Below are positions 9,773-19,950 of a stretch of DNA of 64,000 bases, one piece after another; position 1 is the first letter of the stretch; each line of letters opens with the position of its first letter. Source of the DNA: Guyparkeria hydrothermalis (GTDB lineage: Bacteria > Pseudomonadota > Gammaproteobacteria > Halothiobacillales > Halothiobacillaceae). A model generated the notes under the pieces. It was not told where the DNA came from. It was given only the letters and a program-made list of their open reading frames with translations, and did not search any database. The DNA lies in the NCBI RefSeq assembly GCF_023555385.1, contig NZ_JAJSED010000001.1, positions 1,488,001 to 1,552,000 on the forward strand, written 5' to 3'. Made by a program: the position numbers and the translations under genes.

Positions 9773-11107
9773 TTACAGCCCGTTCTTGAAATGAGCCTTC
9801 CGAACGAGGCTGTCGTACTGGTGCGAGACCAGGTGCGACTGGACCTGCGACATGAAGTCCATCAGCACAATCACGATGATCAGCAGTGACGTGCCCCCGA
9901 AATAGAACGGTACGTTCCAGTACAGGATCAGGAACTCCGGCAGCAGGCAGACCGCGGTGATGTACAGCGCGCCCCAGAACGTCAGCCGAGTGAGCACCTT
10001 GTCCACGTAGCGCGCCGTCTGTTCGCCCGGGCGGATACCCGGAACGAACGCGCCGGAGCGCTTCAGGTTGTCGGCGGTCTCGCGAGCGTTGAACACCAGC
10101 GCCGTGTAGAAGAAGCAGAAGAAGATGATCGCGGCTGCGTAGAACAACACGTACAGCGGCTGACCCGGCGAGAGCGTGTTCGACAGATCCGCGAGCCAAC
10201 CCATGCCTTCCTGCTGGCCGAACCAGTTACCGACCGTCGCCGGGAACAGGATGATGCTCGAGGCGAAGATCGGCGGGATCACGCCGGCCATGTTCAGCTT
10301 CAGCGGCAGGTGCGACGACTGCTGCCCGGCCATGCCGCGGCCCTGCTGGCGACGCGCGTAGTTCACCGTGATACGACGCTGGCCGCGCTCGACGAAGACC
10401 ACGAACGCGGTGACCGCGAGGATCAGCACGCCCAGGATCAGCATCGTGAACACGTGCAGCTCACCGGTGCGCACCAGCTCGGCCGTGCCGCCGATCGCGC
10501 TCGGTAGGCCTGCGACGATGCCGGCGAAGATGATCAGCGAGATGCCGTTGCCCACACCACGCTCGGTGATCTGCTCACCCAGCCAGACCAGCAGCATGGT
10601 GCCACTGACCAGGGTCAGCGTGGCAATGAACAGGAAACCGAGGCCCGGAGCGAAGACCAGCGGCGAACCGCCAACCGACTGCCCCTGCAGGGCGATCGAA
10701 ACGCCCATTGCCTGAACCAGACCAAGACCCAGGGTCCCGTACCGGGTGTACTGGGTGATCTTGCGTCGGCCGGCCTCGCCTTCCTTCTTCAGCTTCTCGA
10801 GCGACGGCACAACGGCCGTCAGTAGCTGGACGATGATCGCCGCGGAGATGTAGGGCATGACACCCAGGGCAAACAGGGACATCCGAGACAGCGCGCCACC
10901 CGAGAACATGTTCACCATGCCCAGAATGCCGCCGGAGTTCTGCTCGAACAGCGCCTTCATGACGTCGACGTCGATGCCCGGCAACGGGATGAACGTCCCG
11001 ATGCGGTACACCACGAGCACCATGATGACGAAGAAAATACGTTGCCGGAGCTCGGTCAGTCGACCGGCCCCGGCAAGTGCGCCTATCCCTGTGTTTGCCT
11101 GTGCCAC
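9773..11107 (-). CDS. secY: Protein translocase subunit SecY
   Basis: Channel-forming inner-membrane subunit of SecYEG for export and membrane insertion of unfolded proteins. The product has 444 aa (E. coli 443), with ten predicted membrane helices. Family segments [32 protein letters not shown] (plug and lateral gate region), [24 protein letters not shown] and the C-terminal [19 protein letters not shown] are present. The start codon is GTG, with a GGAG site overlapping the end of rplO, 3 bp upstream, so translation is coupled. Confidence 0.98.
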   Translation of the reverse strand: MAQANTGIGALAGAGRLTELRQRIFFVIMVLVVYRIGTFIPLPGIDVDVMKALFEQNSGGILGMVNMFSGGALSRMSLFALGVMPYISAAIIVQLLTAVVPSLEKLKKEGEAGRRKITQYTRYGTLGLGLVQAMGVSIALQGQSVGGSPLVFAPGLGFLFIATLTLVSGTMLLVWLGEQITERGVGNGISLIIFAGIVAGLPSAIGGTAELVRTGELHVFTMLILGVLILAVTAFVVFVERGQRRITVNYARRQQGRGMAGQQSSHLPLKLNMAGVIPPIFASSIILFPATVGNWFGQQEGMGWLADLSNTLSPGQPLYVLFYAAAIIFFCFFYTALVFNARETADNLKRSGAFVPGIRPGEQTARYVDKVLTRLTFWGALYITAVCLLPEFLILYWNVPFYFGGTSLLIIVIVLMDFMSQVQSHLVSHQYDSLVRKAHFKNGL

Positions 11108-11110
11108 GCT

Positions 11111-11539
11111 TTACTCCGCTGAACCACCGGCCGCTTCGATCGCCTGACGAGCGCCCTTGGATACCGGAATGCCCTTCACCTTGAGCGCTTTCTCCACGTC
11201 ACCCTGAAGGATGATCTTGACGCTCTTGACGTCGTTGCGGATCAGGTTCGCAGCCTTGAGCGACTCGAGCGTGACCTCACCGTCGAGACGGTTGAGTTCC
11301 GCGGTGCGGATCTCGGCCCGGCTCAGCGACTTGGCCGCCTTGAAGCCCATCTTCGGCAGGCGACGCTGCAGCGGCATCTGACCGCCCTCGAAGCCGGTCT
11401 TGTGGAAGCCGCCGGAACGCGACTTCTGGCCCTTGTGACCACGACCGCCGGTCTTGCCGACGCCGGAGCCGATGCCGCGACCCACACGGGTCGCGTCTTT
11501 GCGGCTGCCCTCGGCGGGGGAGAGTTTGTTCAAACGCAT
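11111..11539 (-). CDS. rplO: 50S ribosomal protein L15
   Basis: Large-subunit protein binding 23S rRNA late in assembly. The product has 142 aa (E. coli 144). The [41 protein letters not shown]-type Gly/Lys-rich N-terminus is characteristic. Its ATG overlaps the rpmD stop by one base (TAATG), which indicates translational coupling. Confidence 0.98.
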   Translation of the reverse strand: MRLNKLSPAEGSRKDATRVGRGIGSGVGKTGGRGHKGQKSRSGGFHKTGFEGGQMPLQRRLPKMGFKAAKSLSRAEIRTAELNRLDGEVTLESLKAANLIRNDVKSVKIILQGDVEKALKVKGIPVSKGARQAIEAAGGSAE

Positions 11540-11736
11540 TACTTAGCTTCCTGTACTTCGAGCATGTAGTGGACGCGATTGATCATGCCCCGGTTTTCCG
11601 GGGTATCGGCCACTTCCACCTCTTGATGCATACGACGGATGCCCAGGCCGCGAACGCAGGCCTTGTGGGACTCGAGTCGATTGTTCATCGACCGGACCAG
11701 ACGCACCCGGATCTTGCCGTTAGCCTTCTGACTCAT
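11539..11736 (-). CDS. rpmD: 50S ribosomal protein L30
   Basis: Small large-subunit protein of 65 aa (E. coli 59). [31 protein letters not shown] is the family signature. Its ATG overlaps the rpsE stop (ATGA) and its stop overlaps the rplO start, so the three genes are tightly coupled. A few extra residues at the N-terminus (MSQKANG) account for the length difference. Confidence 0.97.
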   Translation of the reverse strand: MSQKANGKIRVRLVRSMNNRLESHKACVRGLGIRRMHQEVEVADTPENRGMINRVHYMLEVQEAK

Positions 11737-12248
11737 GCTTCATCCCCCAGGATTTCCTCGACGCGCTTGCCGCGCTTGGCGGCAACCGCTTCCGGCGAAT
11801 GGATCTGGGAGAGACCGTTGATGGTCGCCCGGATCACGTTCATGTGATTGCGGGTCCCGATGCACTTCGCCAGGACGTTGCGCACGCCCGCGGCCTCGAA
11901 GACGGCACGCATGGCACCACCGGCGATGACGCCGGTACCTTCGGAGGCCGGCTTCATGAAGACGCGACCCGCGCCGTGCACGCCCTTGGTCTCGTAGTAC
12001 AGGGTCCCGTCGCGCAGCGGTACGTCGACCATGCTGTTGCGAGCCCGCTCCATCGCCTTCTGGATGGCGGCCGGCACTTCTTTGGCCTTGCCATACCCGA
12101 AGCCGACACGGCCTTCGCCGTCACCCACCACGGTCAGCGCGGTGAACGAGAACTGGCGACCACCTTTGACCACCTTGGACACGCGGTTGATGGTGACCAG
12201 CTTCTCGATCAGGCCTTCGTTCGAGACGTCGTTTGCATTACGGCTCAT
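11733..12248 (-). CDS. rpsE: 30S ribosomal protein S5
   Basis: Small-subunit protein near the mRNA entry site, important for decoding fidelity and mRNA unwinding. The product has 171 aa (E. coli 167). The double-stranded RNA-binding-like N-terminal domain ([23 protein letters not shown]) and the C-terminal [22 protein letters not shown] segment are intact. The residues where spectinomycin-resistance changes occur (VVKGGRQ loop) look wild type. Confidence 0.98.
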   Translation of the reverse strand: MSRNANDVSNEGLIEKLVTINRVSKVVKGGRQFSFTALTVVGDGEGRVGFGYGKAKEVPAAIQKAMERARNSMVDVPLRDGTLYYETKGVHGAGRVFMKPASEGTGVIAGGAMRAVFEAAGVRNVLAKCIGTRNHMNVIRATINGLSQIHSPEAVAAKRGKRVEEILGDEA

Positions 12249-12260
12249 TGCATTACCTCT

Positions 12261-12614
12261 TTAGAACTTCAGGCCGGCTTCGCGTGCCGCATCGGCAACT
12301 GCCTGGACACGCCCGTGGTAAATGAAACCCGAGCGGTCGAACGCCACGGTGTCGATGCCCTTGTCCAGGGCTGCCTTGGCGATGGCCTCGCCAACCTTCT
12401 TGGCGGCGGCCACGTTGCCACCGTACTCGCCGTCGGCCAGCACGCCCTTGCCCAGAGTCGACGCGGTCGCGACGACCGTGCCTTCCGGTGCGAAGAGCTG
12501 CGCGTAAGTATGGTTGCTGCTCCGGTGCACGCTCAGGCGATGCACGCCGAGCGACTTGATCTTGGCCCGGGCGCGACGTGCGCGGCGGAGCCGCTGTTTG
12601 GTACTTTCGTTCAT
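12261..12614 (-). CDS. rplR: 50S ribosomal protein L18
   Basis: Binds 5S rRNA together with L5 and L25. The product has 117 aa (E. coli 117). [33 protein letters not shown] and the terminal [26 protein letters not shown] are diagnostic of the family. Spc-operon position between rplF and rpsE. Confidence 0.98.
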   Translation of the reverse strand: MNESTKQRLRRARRARAKIKSLGVHRLSVHRSSNHTYAQLFAPEGTVVATASTLGKGVLADGEYGGNVAAAKKVGEAIAKAALDKGIDTVAFDRSGFIYHGRVQAVADAAREAGLKF

Positions 12615-12628
12615 CGCGTCACCCTCGA

Positions 12629-13156
12629 TTATTTCTTCTTGGCTTCCTTACGCAGGATGCGCTCATCCGCGTACTTAACGCCCTTGCCCTTGTAAGGCTC
12701 CGGCGGACGCATGGCCCGCACGTTGGAAGCCACCTGGCCGACCTTCTGCTTGTCCGCGCCCTTGATGATGATCTCGGTCGCCGACGGAGTTTCCGCCGAA
12801 ACGCCTTCCGGGAGCGGGAAGTCGATCGGATGCGAGTAACCCAGCTGCAGGTTCAGGGTCTGGCCCTGCACCTGAGCGCGGTAACCCACGCCGACCAGTT
12901 GAAGCTTGATCTCGAAACCGTTGGCAACACCGTCGACGCTGCCCTGCGCCAGAGAGCGCATGGTGCCAGCCATCGGAATGTCGGCATCGCTGTTCGGCGT
13001 AAACTGAATCTGGTTGTCCTCGAAGGTCACACCGACCGTCGGGTGAACGTTGAGGCTCAGCTCGCCGTTCTTGCCCTTGAAGGACAGAACCTGGTCATCA
13101 AGCTTAACCTCGACACCCGAGGGGACCGCGACCGGCTTTCGTGCTACTCGACTCAT
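12629..13156 (-). CDS. rplF: 50S ribosomal protein L6
   Basis: Large-subunit protein at the base of the L7/L12 stalk near the sarcin-ricin loop. The product has 175 aa (E. coli 177). Two homologous L6 domains are visible. The C-terminal signature [24 protein letters not shown] is complete. Spc-operon order is conserved on both sides. Confidence 0.98.
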   Translation of the reverse strand: MSRVARKPVAVPSGVEVKLDDQVLSFKGKNGELSLNVHPTVGVTFEDNQIQFTPNSDADIPMAGTMRSLAQGSVDGVANGFEIKLQLVGVGYRAQVQGQTLNLQLGYSHPIDFPLPEGVSAETPSATEIIIKGADKQKVGQVASNVRAMRPPEPYKGKGVKYADERILRKEAKKK

Positions 13157-13171
13157 AAATCCCCCAACCGG

Positions 13172-13564
13172 TTACGATACAAAGCAGACGACTTCGCCAC
13201 CGATGTTGCGGCGACGTGCTTCACGGTCCGGCATCACACCCTCAGAGGTGGAAACCACGGCTACGCCCAGGCCACCCAGGACCTGCGGCAGGTTCTCGGC
13301 GCCGAAGAACTTGCGCGAACCCGGACGGGAAACGCGGTTGATCTTCTCGATAACCGGCTTGCCTTCGAAGTAGCGCAGACCGAGGACCAGCGTCGGCTTC
13401 TTGTCGCCTTCGACGCGGACGTCGGCGATGTAGCCTTCGTCCACCAGCGTCTGGGCAACAGCCTTCTTGAACTTGGAGGCCGGCATACGGACTTCCGTCT
13501 TGCGTGCGGCCTGGCCATTGCGGATGCGCGTCAGCATATCCGCGATCGGATCATTCATACTCAT
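13172..13564 (-). CDS. rpsH: 30S ribosomal protein S8
   Basis: Primary 16S rRNA-binding protein of the central domain. In E. coli it represses the spc operon at the rplE site. The product has 130 aa (E. coli 130). [20 protein letters not shown] and the C-terminal [21 protein letters not shown] are diagnostic. An ATG two codons downstream is a possible alternative start, but the E. coli protein also begins MSM. Confidence 0.98.
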   Translation of the reverse strand: MSMNDPIADMLTRIRNGQAARKTEVRMPASKFKKAVAQTLVDEGYIADVRVEGDKKPTLVLGLRYFEGKPVIEKINRVSRPGSRKFFGAENLPQVLGGLGVAVVSTSEGVMPDREARRRNIGGEVVCFVS

Positions 13565-13576
13565 CGCGCTATCTCC

Positions 13577-13882
13577 TTACCAGCTGGACTTGCGCAGGCC
13601 CGGGATTTCCCCGGCCATTGCCAGTTGACGGAGCTTGTTACGCCCCATGCCAAACTTCCGGTAGACGCCCTTCGGACGGCCGGTCAGCGCACAACGGCGC
13701 ACTTGGCGGGTGTAAGAAGAATCGCGCGGCAGCTTCTGCAGCTCGGCGGAGGCCGCCATCTTCTCGTCGAAATCCACCTCGGGATCCGCGACGATTGCGC
13801 GCAGCTTGGCGCGCTTGTCGGCGTACTGGCGAGCCAGCTTCTGGCGCTTGGCCTCGCGAGCGATCATGCTTTTCTTAGCCAT
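13577..13882 (-). CDS. rpsN: 30S ribosomal protein S14 (long, zinc-independent form)
   Basis: Head protein of the 30S subunit. The product has 101 aa, the same as E. coli, which is the long form without the CXXC zinc ribbon. Only one cysteine (RRCALTGRPKGVYRKFG) is present. The C-terminal LRQLAMAGEIPGLRKSSW is the family signature. Confidence 0.98.
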   Translation of the reverse strand: MAKKSMIAREAKRQKLARQYADKRAKLRAIVADPEVDFDEKMAASAELQKLPRDSSYTRQVRRCALTGRPKGVYRKFGMGRNKLRQLAMAGEIPGLRKSSW

Positions 13883-13900
13883 AGTCTCGTTTCGTCTCTG

Positions 13901-14440
13901 TTAACGACGGAAGGGGAAACCGAAGCCGTCGAGCAGTGCCCGGGCCTGGTCGTTGTCCTTCGCAGTCGTTGTGATCGTGATATCCATACCCCGGACCTGA
14001 TCGACCTTGTCGAAGTCGATTTCCGGGAAGATGATCTGTTCACGAACCCCGAGGCTGTAATTGCCACGACCATCGAACGACTTCGGGCTCAGGCCACGGA
14101 AGTCGCGGATGCGGGGACTCGCCACATGGATCAACCGATCGAGGAATTCGTACATCGTACGTCCCCTGAGGGTGACCTTGACACCCAGCGGCATGCCTTC
14201 ACGGAGCTTGAAGCCCGCGATCGACTTGCGCGCATACGTCACCACCGGCTGCTGACCGGTGATCAGACCCATTTCTTCCACTGCGTTATCGATTACTTTC
14301 TTGTCACGAGCGGAATCACCCAGGCCCATGTTCAACGTAATCTTGGTCAGCTTCGGAACGGCCATTACGTTGTCGATGCCCAGCTTCTTACCGAGCTCGG
14401 CACGCAACGTGTTGGAGTAGTATTCCTGAAGTCGAGCCAT
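13901..14440 (-). CDS. rplE: 50S ribosomal protein L5
   Basis: 5S rRNA-binding protein of the central protuberance, contacts S13 and P-site tRNA. The product has 179 aa (E. coli 179). Segments [44 protein letters not shown] and [22 protein letters not shown] are conserved. Spc-operon gene between rplX and rpsN. Confidence 0.98.
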   Translation of the reverse strand: MARLQEYYSNTLRAELGKKLGIDNVMAVPKLTKITLNMGLGDSARDKKVIDNAVEEMGLITGQQPVVTYARKSIAGFKLREGMPLGVKVTLRGRTMYEFLDRLIHVASPRIRDFRGLSPKSFDGRGNYSLGVREQIIFPEIDFDKVDQVRGMDITITTTAKDNDQARALLDGFGFPFRR

Positions 14441-14454
14441 TTCTCTGATTCCTA

Positions 14455-14775
14455 TTAAGCGTCAACGACTTCGCCGTTGGATTTGAAGTAACGAACCTTC
14501 CGACCGTCTTCAAGCGTCTTGAAGCCGACCCGGTCGCCTTTTTCGGAGGCCGGATTAAACAGCATCACGTTGGAGATATCAACGGGCTTCTCCATTTCAA
14601 TGATGCCGCCGGTGCGGCCGATCATCGGGTTGGGCTTCTGGTGCTTCTTCACCATGTTGACCCCTTCGACGACCACCCGCGCGCCGTTCTCGACGACCCG
14701 GAGCACGGTGCCGCGACGACCCTTGTCTTTGCCGGCAACGACGACCACGTCGTCGCCCTGACGAATCTTGCGCAT
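14455..14775 (-). CDS. rplX: 50S ribosomal protein L24
   Basis: Assembly-initiating protein that binds the 5' part of 23S rRNA near the exit tunnel. The product has 106 aa (E. coli 104). The KOW motif ([24 protein letters not shown]) and the [11 protein letters not shown] segment are intact. Confidence 0.98.
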   Translation of the reverse strand: MRKIRQGDDVVVVAGKDKGRRGTVLRVVENGARVVVEGVNMVKKHQKPNPMIGRTGGIIEMEKPVDISNVMLFNPASEKGDRVGFKTLEDGRKVRYFKSNGEVVDA

Positions 14776-14787
14776 CTCGAACCCCTC

Positions 14788-15156
14788 TTAAATAACTTCC
14801 GGCGCCAGCGAGACGATCTTCATGAACTTCTCGCCACGCAGCTCACGGGTGACCGGGCCGAAAATACGGGTACCGATCGGCTGGAGCTGGGCGTTCAGCA
14901 GGACCGCCGCGTTACCGTCGAAACGGATCAGCGAGCCGTCCGGACGACGAACACCCTTTGCGGTACGTACGACGACCGCGTTGTAGACCTCGCCCTTCTT
15001 GACGCGACCGCGCGGGATCGCGTCCTTGACGGACACCTTGATTACGTCGCCGATCTCGGCGTAACGGCGGTGCGAGCCACCCAGCACCTTGATGCACTGG
15101 ACCTTGCGCGCGCCGCTGTTATCTGCCGAATTCAGCACTGTTTGCATCTGGATCAT
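14788..15156 (-). CDS. rplN: 50S ribosomal protein L14
   Basis: Large-subunit protein at the interface with 16S rRNA, and target of the silencing factor RsfS. The product has 122 aa (E. coli 123). [28 protein letters not shown] and [24 protein letters not shown] are diagnostic. First gene of the spc segment. Only 11 bp separate it from rpsQ, and I see no promoter there. Confidence 0.98.
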   Translation of the reverse strand: MIQMQTVLNSADNSGARKVQCIKVLGGSHRRYAEIGDVIKVSVKDAIPRGRVKKGEVYNAVVVRTAKGVRRPDGSLIRFDGNAAVLLNAQLQPIGTRIFGPVTRELRGEKFMKIVSLAPEVI

Positions 15157-15167
15157 GACGAAACTCC

Positions 15168-15437
15168 TTACTCAGCAGAGCGTTCGACAACGCGGACCAG
15201 GGTCCAGCTCTTGTTCTTGGAGATCGGCTTGGTCTCGCGGATCTCGACACGGTCACCCTGACGGCAGGTGTTTTCCTCGTCATGCACGCGGAACTTGGTC
15301 GTCCGGGTCATGTACTTGCCGTACAGCGGGTGCTGAACTCGACGCTCGACCGCCACCGTGATGGACTTGTCGCCCTTGTTACTGGTTACGACCCCTTCAC
15401 GGGTGCGTACGTTCTTTTCTTCGGATACCGTCGTCAT
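15168..15437 (-). CDS. rpsQ: 30S ribosomal protein S17
   Basis: Primary 16S rRNA-binding protein with an OB fold. The product has 89 aa (E. coli 84). [28 protein letters not shown] and [24 protein letters not shown] are family segments. A frame eight codons longer exists, but the ATG giving [11 protein letters not shown] follows the rpmC stop by a single base, which is the usual coupled arrangement, so I chose it. Confidence 0.97.
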   Translation of the reverse strand: MTTVSEEKNVRTREGVVTSNKGDKSITVAVERRVQHPLYGKYMTRTTKFRVHDEENTCRQGDRVEIRETKPISKNKSWTLVRVVERSAE

Positions 15438-15438
15438 C

Positions 15439-15630
15439 TCAGGCACGCTCCTTTTCCGCAATCACGGTCTTGATACGAGCAGCGTTGCGCCGCGCCTCGC
15501 GAACCAGGTGAGTCTTCACTTCCTGGCCCGTGGCGTGCTGCATGCGCAGGTTGAATTGCTCGCGCTTGACGGCCACCAGCTCTTCGCGCAGCTCGTCGAC
15601 GGATTTTTCACGCAATTCTGTTGCAGTCAT
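15439..15630 (-). CDS. rpmC: 50S ribosomal protein L29
   Basis: Small helical protein at the tunnel exit, part of the docking site for SRP and trigger factor. The product has 63 aa, the same as E. coli. [19 protein letters not shown] and [13 protein letters not shown] are diagnostic. The ATG overlaps the rplP stop by one base (TGATG). A GTG one codon upstream is an alternative, but alignment with L29 favours the ATG. Confidence 0.97.
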   Translation of the reverse strand: MTATELREKSVDELREELVAVKREQFNLRMQHATGQEVKTHLVREARRNAARIKTVIAEKERA

Positions 15631-16043
15631 CACATCACCAACCGTGTTACGAACGTGGTCTTCACGGGCAGCTTGGCGGAGGCACGCTCGAAAGCTTCAC
15701 GTGCAACGTCCTCGCTGACCCCCTCGATTTCGTACAGCATCTTGCCCGGCTGCACCTTGGCAACCCAGTGCTCGACGCTGCCCTTACCCTTACCCATACG
15801 GACTTCCAGGGGCTTCTGGGTAATCGGGGTGTCCGGGAAGATCCGGATCCAGATCTTACCGCCCCGCTTCACGTGACGAGAGATGGCGCGACGACCAGCC
15901 TCGATCTGACGGGAAGTAATATTTCCGCGCTCAAGCGTCTTCAGGCCGAACTCGCCAAAGCTAACCTTGTTGCCGTTGTTGGCAACGCCGCGGTTCTTGC
16001 CCTTGAACTGCTTGCGGAATTTTGTGCGTTTTGGCAGCAGCAT
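15630..16043 (-). CDS. rplP: 50S ribosomal protein L16
   Basis: Large-subunit protein near the A site and the binding site of L7/L12-stalk factors. The product has 137 aa (E. coli 136). [19 protein letters not shown] and [38 protein letters not shown] are diagnostic. The arginine of the hydroxylation site used by RoxA (YcfD) in E. coli lies in the conserved segment EVRMGKGKG. Confidence 0.98.
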   Translation of the reverse strand: MLLPKRTKFRKQFKGKNRGVANNGNKVSFGEFGLKTLERGNITSRQIEAGRRAISRHVKRGGKIWIRIFPDTPITQKPLEVRMGKGKGSVEHWVAKVQPGKMLYEIEGVSEDVAREAFERASAKLPVKTTFVTRLVM

Positions 16044-16071
16044 TTTTCAAAGCTCCACTTCAATTCGTTGA

Positions 16072-16743
16072 TCAGGCGGCCGACTTGCCGTCGTCGCTGC
16101 CCGGCACACCGAACACCTCGCCTTTGAAAATCCAGACCTTGACACCAATGATGCCGTAGGTGGTCTGGGCCTCTGCCATGCCGTAGTCGATGTCCGCACG
16201 CAGGGTGTGCAGCGGCACGCGGCCTTCGCGGTACCACTCGGTACGCGCGATCTCGGCGCCACCCAGGCGACCGGCCACGTTGACCTTCACGCCACCGGCG
16301 CCGAGGCGCATGGTGGTTTGCACGGCGCGCTTCATGGCGCGACGGAACATCACGCGGCGCTCGAGCTGCTGAGCGATCGATTCGGCGACCAGCTGCGCGT
16401 CGAGCTCCGGCTTGCGGATCTCTTCGACGGAGACCTTCACCGCGCTGCGCTCCAGGCCCAGCATCGGGGCGATCTCGGTGCGCAGGCGCTCGATGTCCTC
16501 ACCCTTGCGGCCGATGACGATGCCCGGACGCGCGGTGTGGATGGTGACCGCGGCCGAACGGGCCGGGCGCTCGATCTGCACACGCGAGACGGACGCATCC
16601 TTCAGACGCTGACGGATGTACTTGCGCGTACGCACGTCCTGCTCGAGGTGTTCGGAAAAACTCTTGTTATCGGCGTACCAGCGAGAGCTCCAGTCGGAGG
16701 AGATCCCAAGCCGGAAGCCTACCGGATGTACTTTGTGACCCAT
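16072..16743 (-). CDS. rpsC: 30S ribosomal protein S3
   Basis: mRNA entry-channel protein of the small-subunit head with helicase activity. The product has 223 aa (E. coli 233). [25 protein letters not shown], the KH domain [15 protein letters not shown] and the C-terminal [12 protein letters not shown] are conserved. The C-terminal tail after GEVF is short. Confidence 0.98.
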   Translation of the reverse strand: MGHKVHPVGFRLGISSDWSSRWYADNKSFSEHLEQDVRTRKYIRQRLKDASVSRVQIERPARSAAVTIHTARPGIVIGRKGEDIERLRTEIAPMLGLERSAVKVSVEEIRKPELDAQLVAESIAQQLERRVMFRRAMKRAVQTTMRLGAGGVKVNVAGRLGGAEIARTEWYREGRVPLHTLRADIDYGMAEAQTTYGIIGVKVWIFKGEVFGVPGSDDGKSAA

Positions 16744-16752
16744 GACTGCTCC

Positions 16753-17085
16753 TTAGCGCTCGCTGACGACGACTTTGATGTGGCTGGTCCGCTTGAGGAT
16801 CCGCACACCGCGGCCTTTCGCCCGCGCACGGAATCGCTTCAGAGTCGGGCCTTCGTCGACCATGATCTCGGAGATGCACAGACGATCGACGTCCGCGCCC
16901 TCGTTGTTCTCCGCGTTGGCGATCGCCGACTCGACGACCTTGCGGATGATCGCGGCACCCTTCTTGGTCGAGAACTGGAGATCTTCCAGGGCCGAGGCGA
17001 CGTTCGCGCCACGCACCTGGTCGGCTACCAGACGAGCCTTCTGCGGGGAGATCCGGGCAAACCGGTGTAGTGCTTGTGCTTGCAT
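16753..17085 (-). CDS. rplV: 50S ribosomal protein L22
   Basis: Lines the exit tunnel with its beta-hairpin, where macrolide-resistance changes occur in other bacteria. The product has 110 aa (E. coli 110). [21 protein letters not shown] and [20 protein letters not shown] are diagnostic. AAGGAGG lies 7 bp before this ATG. A GTG one codon upstream is less well spaced and was not used. Confidence 0.97.
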   Translation of the reverse strand: MQAQALHRFARISPQKARLVADQVRGANVASALEDLQFSTKKGAAIIRKVVESAIANAENNEGADVDRLCISEIMVDEGPTLKRFRARAKGRGVRILKRTSHIKVVVSER

Positions 17086-17097
17086 CACGGAACCTCC

Positions 17098-17373
17098 TTA
17101 ACGCTTGGCTTTCTTATCGGCGGCATGACCACGGTAAGTGCGCGTGGGTGCGTACTCGCCGAGTTTCTGGCCAACCATGTTCTCGTTGATCAGCACCGGA
17201 ACGTGCTGACGACCGTTGTGCACCGCGATGGTCAACCCGATCATGTCGGGAAGGATCATCGAGCGGCGCGACCAGGTCTTTATGGGCCGGCGGCTGTTGG
17301 CGGCCGCGGCCTCTTCCACTTTCTGCATCAGGTGATGGTCCACGAAAGGACCTTTCTTGAGTGAACGTGGCAC
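17098..17373 (-). CDS. rpsS: 30S ribosomal protein S19
   Basis: Head protein of the 30S subunit in complex with S13. The product has 91 aa (E. coli 92). [21 protein letters not shown] and [22 protein letters not shown] are diagnostic. The start codon is GTG, preceded by a GAGGG site. Confidence 0.98.
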   Translation of the reverse strand: MPRSLKKGPFVDHHLMQKVEEAAAANSRRPIKTWSRRSMILPDMIGLTIAVHNGRQHVPVLINENMVGQKLGEYAPTRTYRGHAADKKAKR

Positions 17374-17394
17374 CTTGAAGCCCTCTTGATTGCG

Positions 17395-18222
17395 TTATTT
17401 CTTGTTACGACGGCGAACGATGTACTTGTCAGTACGCTTGTTCGTACGCGTCTTGTAACCCTTGGTCGGCACGCCCCACGGGGTGACCGGGTGACGACCA
17501 CCGGAGGTGCGACCCTCACCACCACCGTGCGGGTGGTCGACCGGGTTCATCACCACACCGCGAACGGTCGGACGAACGCCGCGCCAGCGCTTCGCGCCCG
17601 CCTTGCCGAGCTGACGCAGGCTGTGCTCCTGGTTGGAGACCTCGCCTACGGTCGCGCGGCACTCGGTCAGCACCTTGCGCATCTCGCCCGAACGCAGGCG
17701 GATGGTGGCGTAGGAGCCTTCACGAGCGACCAGCTGAGCGGCACCGCCGGCACTACGCGCCAGCTGAGCGCCCTTGCCCGGCTTGAGCTCGATCGCGTGG
17801 ATGGTGGTACCAACCGGGATCGAGTACAGCGGCAGGGCGTTGCCCGGCTTGATCGGCGCCTCGACACCGGACACCACGGTTTGACCCGCCTTCACGCCGC
17901 GCGGAGCGACGATGTAGCGGCGCTCACCGTCGGCGTACTTCAGCAGCGCAATGTGCGCCGAGCGGTTCGGGTCGTGCTCGATCCGCTCAACCTGGGCGGT
18001 GATGCCGTCCTTGTTGCGCTTGAAGTCGATCTTCCGGTAGTGGTGCTTGTGACCACCGCCAATGTGACGGGTGGTGATGCGACCGGCGTTGTTACGGCCG
18101 CCCGAACCATGCTTCTTCTCGAGCAGCGGCGCATAGGCCTTGCCCTTGTAGAGACCGGAACGATCGGTCTCGACGACGCCACGGCGACCCGGAGAAGTCG
18201 GTTTTGCAACTTTGATAGCCAT
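17395..18222 (-). CDS. rplB: 50S ribosomal protein L2
   Basis: Universally conserved protein close to the peptidyl-transferase centre. The product has 275 aa (E. coli 273). The N-terminal [16 protein letters not shown], the SH3-like core, and the functional [17 protein letters not shown] segment with the conserved histidine of the peptidyl-transferase region are intact. The spacing to rpsS is 21 bp. Confidence 0.98.
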   Translation of the reverse strand: MAIKVAKPTSPGRRGVVETDRSGLYKGKAYAPLLEKKHGSGGRNNAGRITTRHIGGGHKHHYRKIDFKRNKDGITAQVERIEHDPNRSAHIALLKYADGERRYIVAPRGVKAGQTVVSGVEAPIKPGNALPLYSIPVGTTIHAIELKPGKGAQLARSAGGAAQLVAREGSYATIRLRSGEMRKVLTECRATVGEVSNQEHSLRQLGKAGAKRWRGVRPTVRGVVMNPVDHPHGGGEGRTSGGRHPVTPWGVPTKGYKTRTNKRTDKYIVRRRNKK

Positions 18223-18240
18223 TAGTTGATTCCCCTTCGT

Positions 18241-18534
18241 TTAGCCGGCCGCGCCGAAGTCGATGGTCTGCCCTTCGGCTAGCGTGACGTACGCCTTCTT
18301 GGTGTCAGCACGACGACCCGCCATGCCACGGAAGCGACGCACCTTGCCGCGCTGGTTCGCAACCTGGACGGCCTTGACGCTCACCTCGAAGACCTGCTCG
18401 ACGGCGGCCTTGATCTCCGGCTTGGAAGCCGTGGTGGCGACCTGGAACACGTACTGATTGAACTCGCCGGCGCGGGCGGTCTTCTCGGTGACCACCGGGG
18501 CGCGCAGCACGTCGTAAAGCTTTTCCGAATTCAT
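18241..18534 (-). CDS. rplW: 50S ribosomal protein L23
   Basis: Exit-tunnel protein that docks trigger factor and SRP. The product has 97 aa (E. coli 100). LYDVLRAPVVTEKTARAGEFNQYVFQV and the VNQR-type NQRGKVRRFRGMAGRR loop are diagnostic. The ATG that overlaps the rplD stop (ATGA) was chosen. A GTG three codons upstream also keeps frame. Confidence 0.96.
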   Translation of the reverse strand: MNSEKLYDVLRAPVVTEKTARAGEFNQYVFQVATTASKPEIKAAVEQVFEVSVKAVQVANQRGKVRRFRGMAGRRADTKKAYVTLAEGQTIDFGAAG

Positions 18535-19139
18535 GACAGCCACTCCTCAACCATCTTCAGGGCGCCCTGGGTGATGACCACGTGATCCGCGTCCACCAGG
18601 CTGACCGGCTCGAGGGTACCGGCGGTGCGGTAACCCAGCTCGACCACGTTGCGCGAACCCAGCAGCAGCGCCTCGTCCATCGCCTCGGTGACGATCAGGC
18701 GCTTGCCCTTGTCCAGACCGAGGTCATTGAGCGCCTTCACGACCTGCTTGGTCTTCGGCGCGTCGACGGTGAGCGACTCGACCACGACCAGACGGTCCTG
18801 ACGCAGCAGCTCGGAAAAGATCGAACGCATCGCGGCGCGGTAGGCCTTGCGGTTCATCTTCTGCGAGAAGTCGCGCGGACGAGCGGCGAAGGTGACACCA
18901 CCGGTGCGCCAGATCGGCCCACGAGTGGTACCGGCGCGAGCGCGGCCGGTGCCTTTCTGGCGCCACGGCTTGGTGTTGCCACCGGAAACCTCGGCACGGC
19001 TCAGCTGCTTCTTGGAGCCGGCACGGCCGCCGGCGAGGTAAGCAACCACGGCCTGATGCACCAGCGCTTCGTTGTATTCCCGGCCGAAGACCTGATCGGA
19101 GACGTTCAGCGCGGAACCATTCTTTACTTGGATATCCAT
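18531..19139 (-). CDS. rplD: 50S ribosomal protein L4
   Basis: Tunnel-lining protein of the large subunit. In E. coli it is also the feedback regulator of the S10 operon, by attenuation in the leader and by blocking translation. The product has 202 aa (E. coli 201). MDIQVKNGSALNVSDQVFGREYNEALVHQ aligns with the E. coli start, so an upstream GTG was not used. An AGG site precedes the ATG. RQKGTGRARAGTTRGPIWRTGGVTF is the tunnel loop. A terminator-like hairpin upstream of rplC may be the site at which this protein acts. Confidence 0.97.
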   Translation of the reverse strand: MDIQVKNGSALNVSDQVFGREYNEALVHQAVVAYLAGGRAGSKKQLSRAEVSGGNTKPWRQKGTGRARAGTTRGPIWRTGGVTFAARPRDFSQKMNRKAYRAAMRSIFSELLRQDRLVVVESLTVDAPKTKQVVKALNDLGLDKGKRLIVTEAMDEALLLGSRNVVELGYRTAGTLEPVSLVDADHVVITQGALKMVEEWLS

Positions 19140-19150
19140 ACCTGCCGACC

Positions 19151-19795
19151 TCACGCTTTGATCTTGACCGAGGGACGAACGAGCACGTCGCCACCGGTGG
19201 CGCCCGGAACGGCACCCTTCACCAGCAGCAGACCCTTCTCGGCATCCACGCGGACCACTTTCAGGTTCATCGCGGAGACACGCTCGTCACCCATGTGACC
19301 GGCCATCTTCTTGCCCTTGAACACGCGACCCGGGGTCTGGTTCTGACCGATGGAACCCGGCACACGGTGCGAGAGCGAGTTACCGTGAGTGGCATCCTGG
19401 GTACGGAAGTTGTGACGCTTAACGGTACCGGCAAAGCCTTTACCCTTGCTGGTGCCCGTCACATCAACCGAAGGCACGTCGGCGAAGATCTCGACAGTGA
19501 TCTCGCTGCCCGACTCGTAGTTCGCCAGCACGTCCTCGTCGACACGGAACTCGCGAACAGCGCGACCGGCGGCAACCTCGGCCTTGGCAAAATGCCCGGC
19601 CATCGGCTTGGTCACGCGATTGGGACGGCGCTCGCCCACGGTCACCTGGAGGGCGGTGTAACCGTCGACATCCTGAACCTTCTTCTGAGTCACACGGTTC
19701 GGCTCGACCTCGATGACGGTCACCGGCGTGGATACGCCGGAGTCGTCAAATACTCGGGTCATGCCGACCTTGCGACCGACAACACCTAAAGCCAT
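19151..19795 (-). CDS. rplC: 50S ribosomal protein L3
   Basis: One of the earliest large-subunit assembly proteins. Its loop reaches the peptidyl-transferase centre. The product has 214 aa (E. coli 209). [37 protein letters not shown] and the loop region [34 protein letters not shown] are diagnostic. The glutamine methylated by PrmB in E. coli falls in this loop. It is the first gene after the 174-bp rpsJ-rplC gap, which carries terminator, promoter and attenuator candidates. Confidence 0.98.
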   Translation of the reverse strand: MALGVVGRKVGMTRVFDDSGVSTPVTVIEVEPNRVTQKKVQDVDGYTALQVTVGERRPNRVTKPMAGHFAKAEVAAGRAVREFRVDEDVLANYESGSEITVEIFADVPSVDVTGTSKGKGFAGTVKRHNFRTQDATHGNSLSHRVPGSIGQNQTPGRVFKGKKMAGHMGDERVSAMNLKVVRVDAEKGLLLVKGAVPGATGGDVLVRPSVKIKA

Positions 19796-19848
19796 TGTTG
19801 TTTCCTCTTATGTACTTCGGCGCCGATTTCGATTGACCGGATCGCCGG

Positions 19849-19887
19849 AAAAAACCAGCCCGACGCGCGTTTAGCACGCATCGGGCT
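19849..19887 (-). terminator. Attenuator-like hairpin in the leader of rplC
   Basis: Reading the minus strand, a stem AGCCCGA...TCGGGCT with an inner GC extension is followed after two bases by six T. This is the structure of a rho-independent terminator, yet it lies about 55 bp upstream of rplC and just downstream of a promoter candidate. It could therefore be an attenuator controlling the rplC-rplQ part of the locus. No regulator contact is visible from sequence alone. Confidence 0.65.
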
Positions 19888-19902
19888 GAACAAGAGCGCG
19901 GC

Positions 19903-19930
19903 ACTATAACAGAAAACGCGCCGAGCCAAA
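19903..19930 (-). promoter_or_regulatory. Candidate promoter for the rplC operon
   Basis: On the minus strand TATAGT (19903-19908) is a good -10. TTTGGC (19925-19930) at 16-bp spacing is a weak -35, partly inside the rpsJ terminator stem. The start site would fall near 19896, about 10 bp before the attenuator-like hairpin. Confidence 0.45.
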
Positions 19931-19950
19931 AGCGTTTTGGCCGGCGCGTT
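19913..19950 (-). terminator. Terminator hairpin after rpsJ
   Basis: On the minus strand AACGCGCC...GGCGCGTT encloses a second stem GCCAAAA/TTTTGGC and is followed by four T. It directly follows the rpsJ stop. It would end, at least partly, the rpsL-rpsG-fusA-tuf-rpsJ transcript. Confidence 0.65.

Noticed and set aside
9761-9782. Hairpin CGGGCT/AGCCCG around the secY stop codon
   Set aside because: Only six pairs with a ten-base loop and no T-run after it; too weak to call a terminator.
12578-14458. 626-codon frame antisense to rplF, rpsH, rpsN and rplE
   Set aside because: Covers four well-conserved ribosomal genes in opposite orientation; a shadow.
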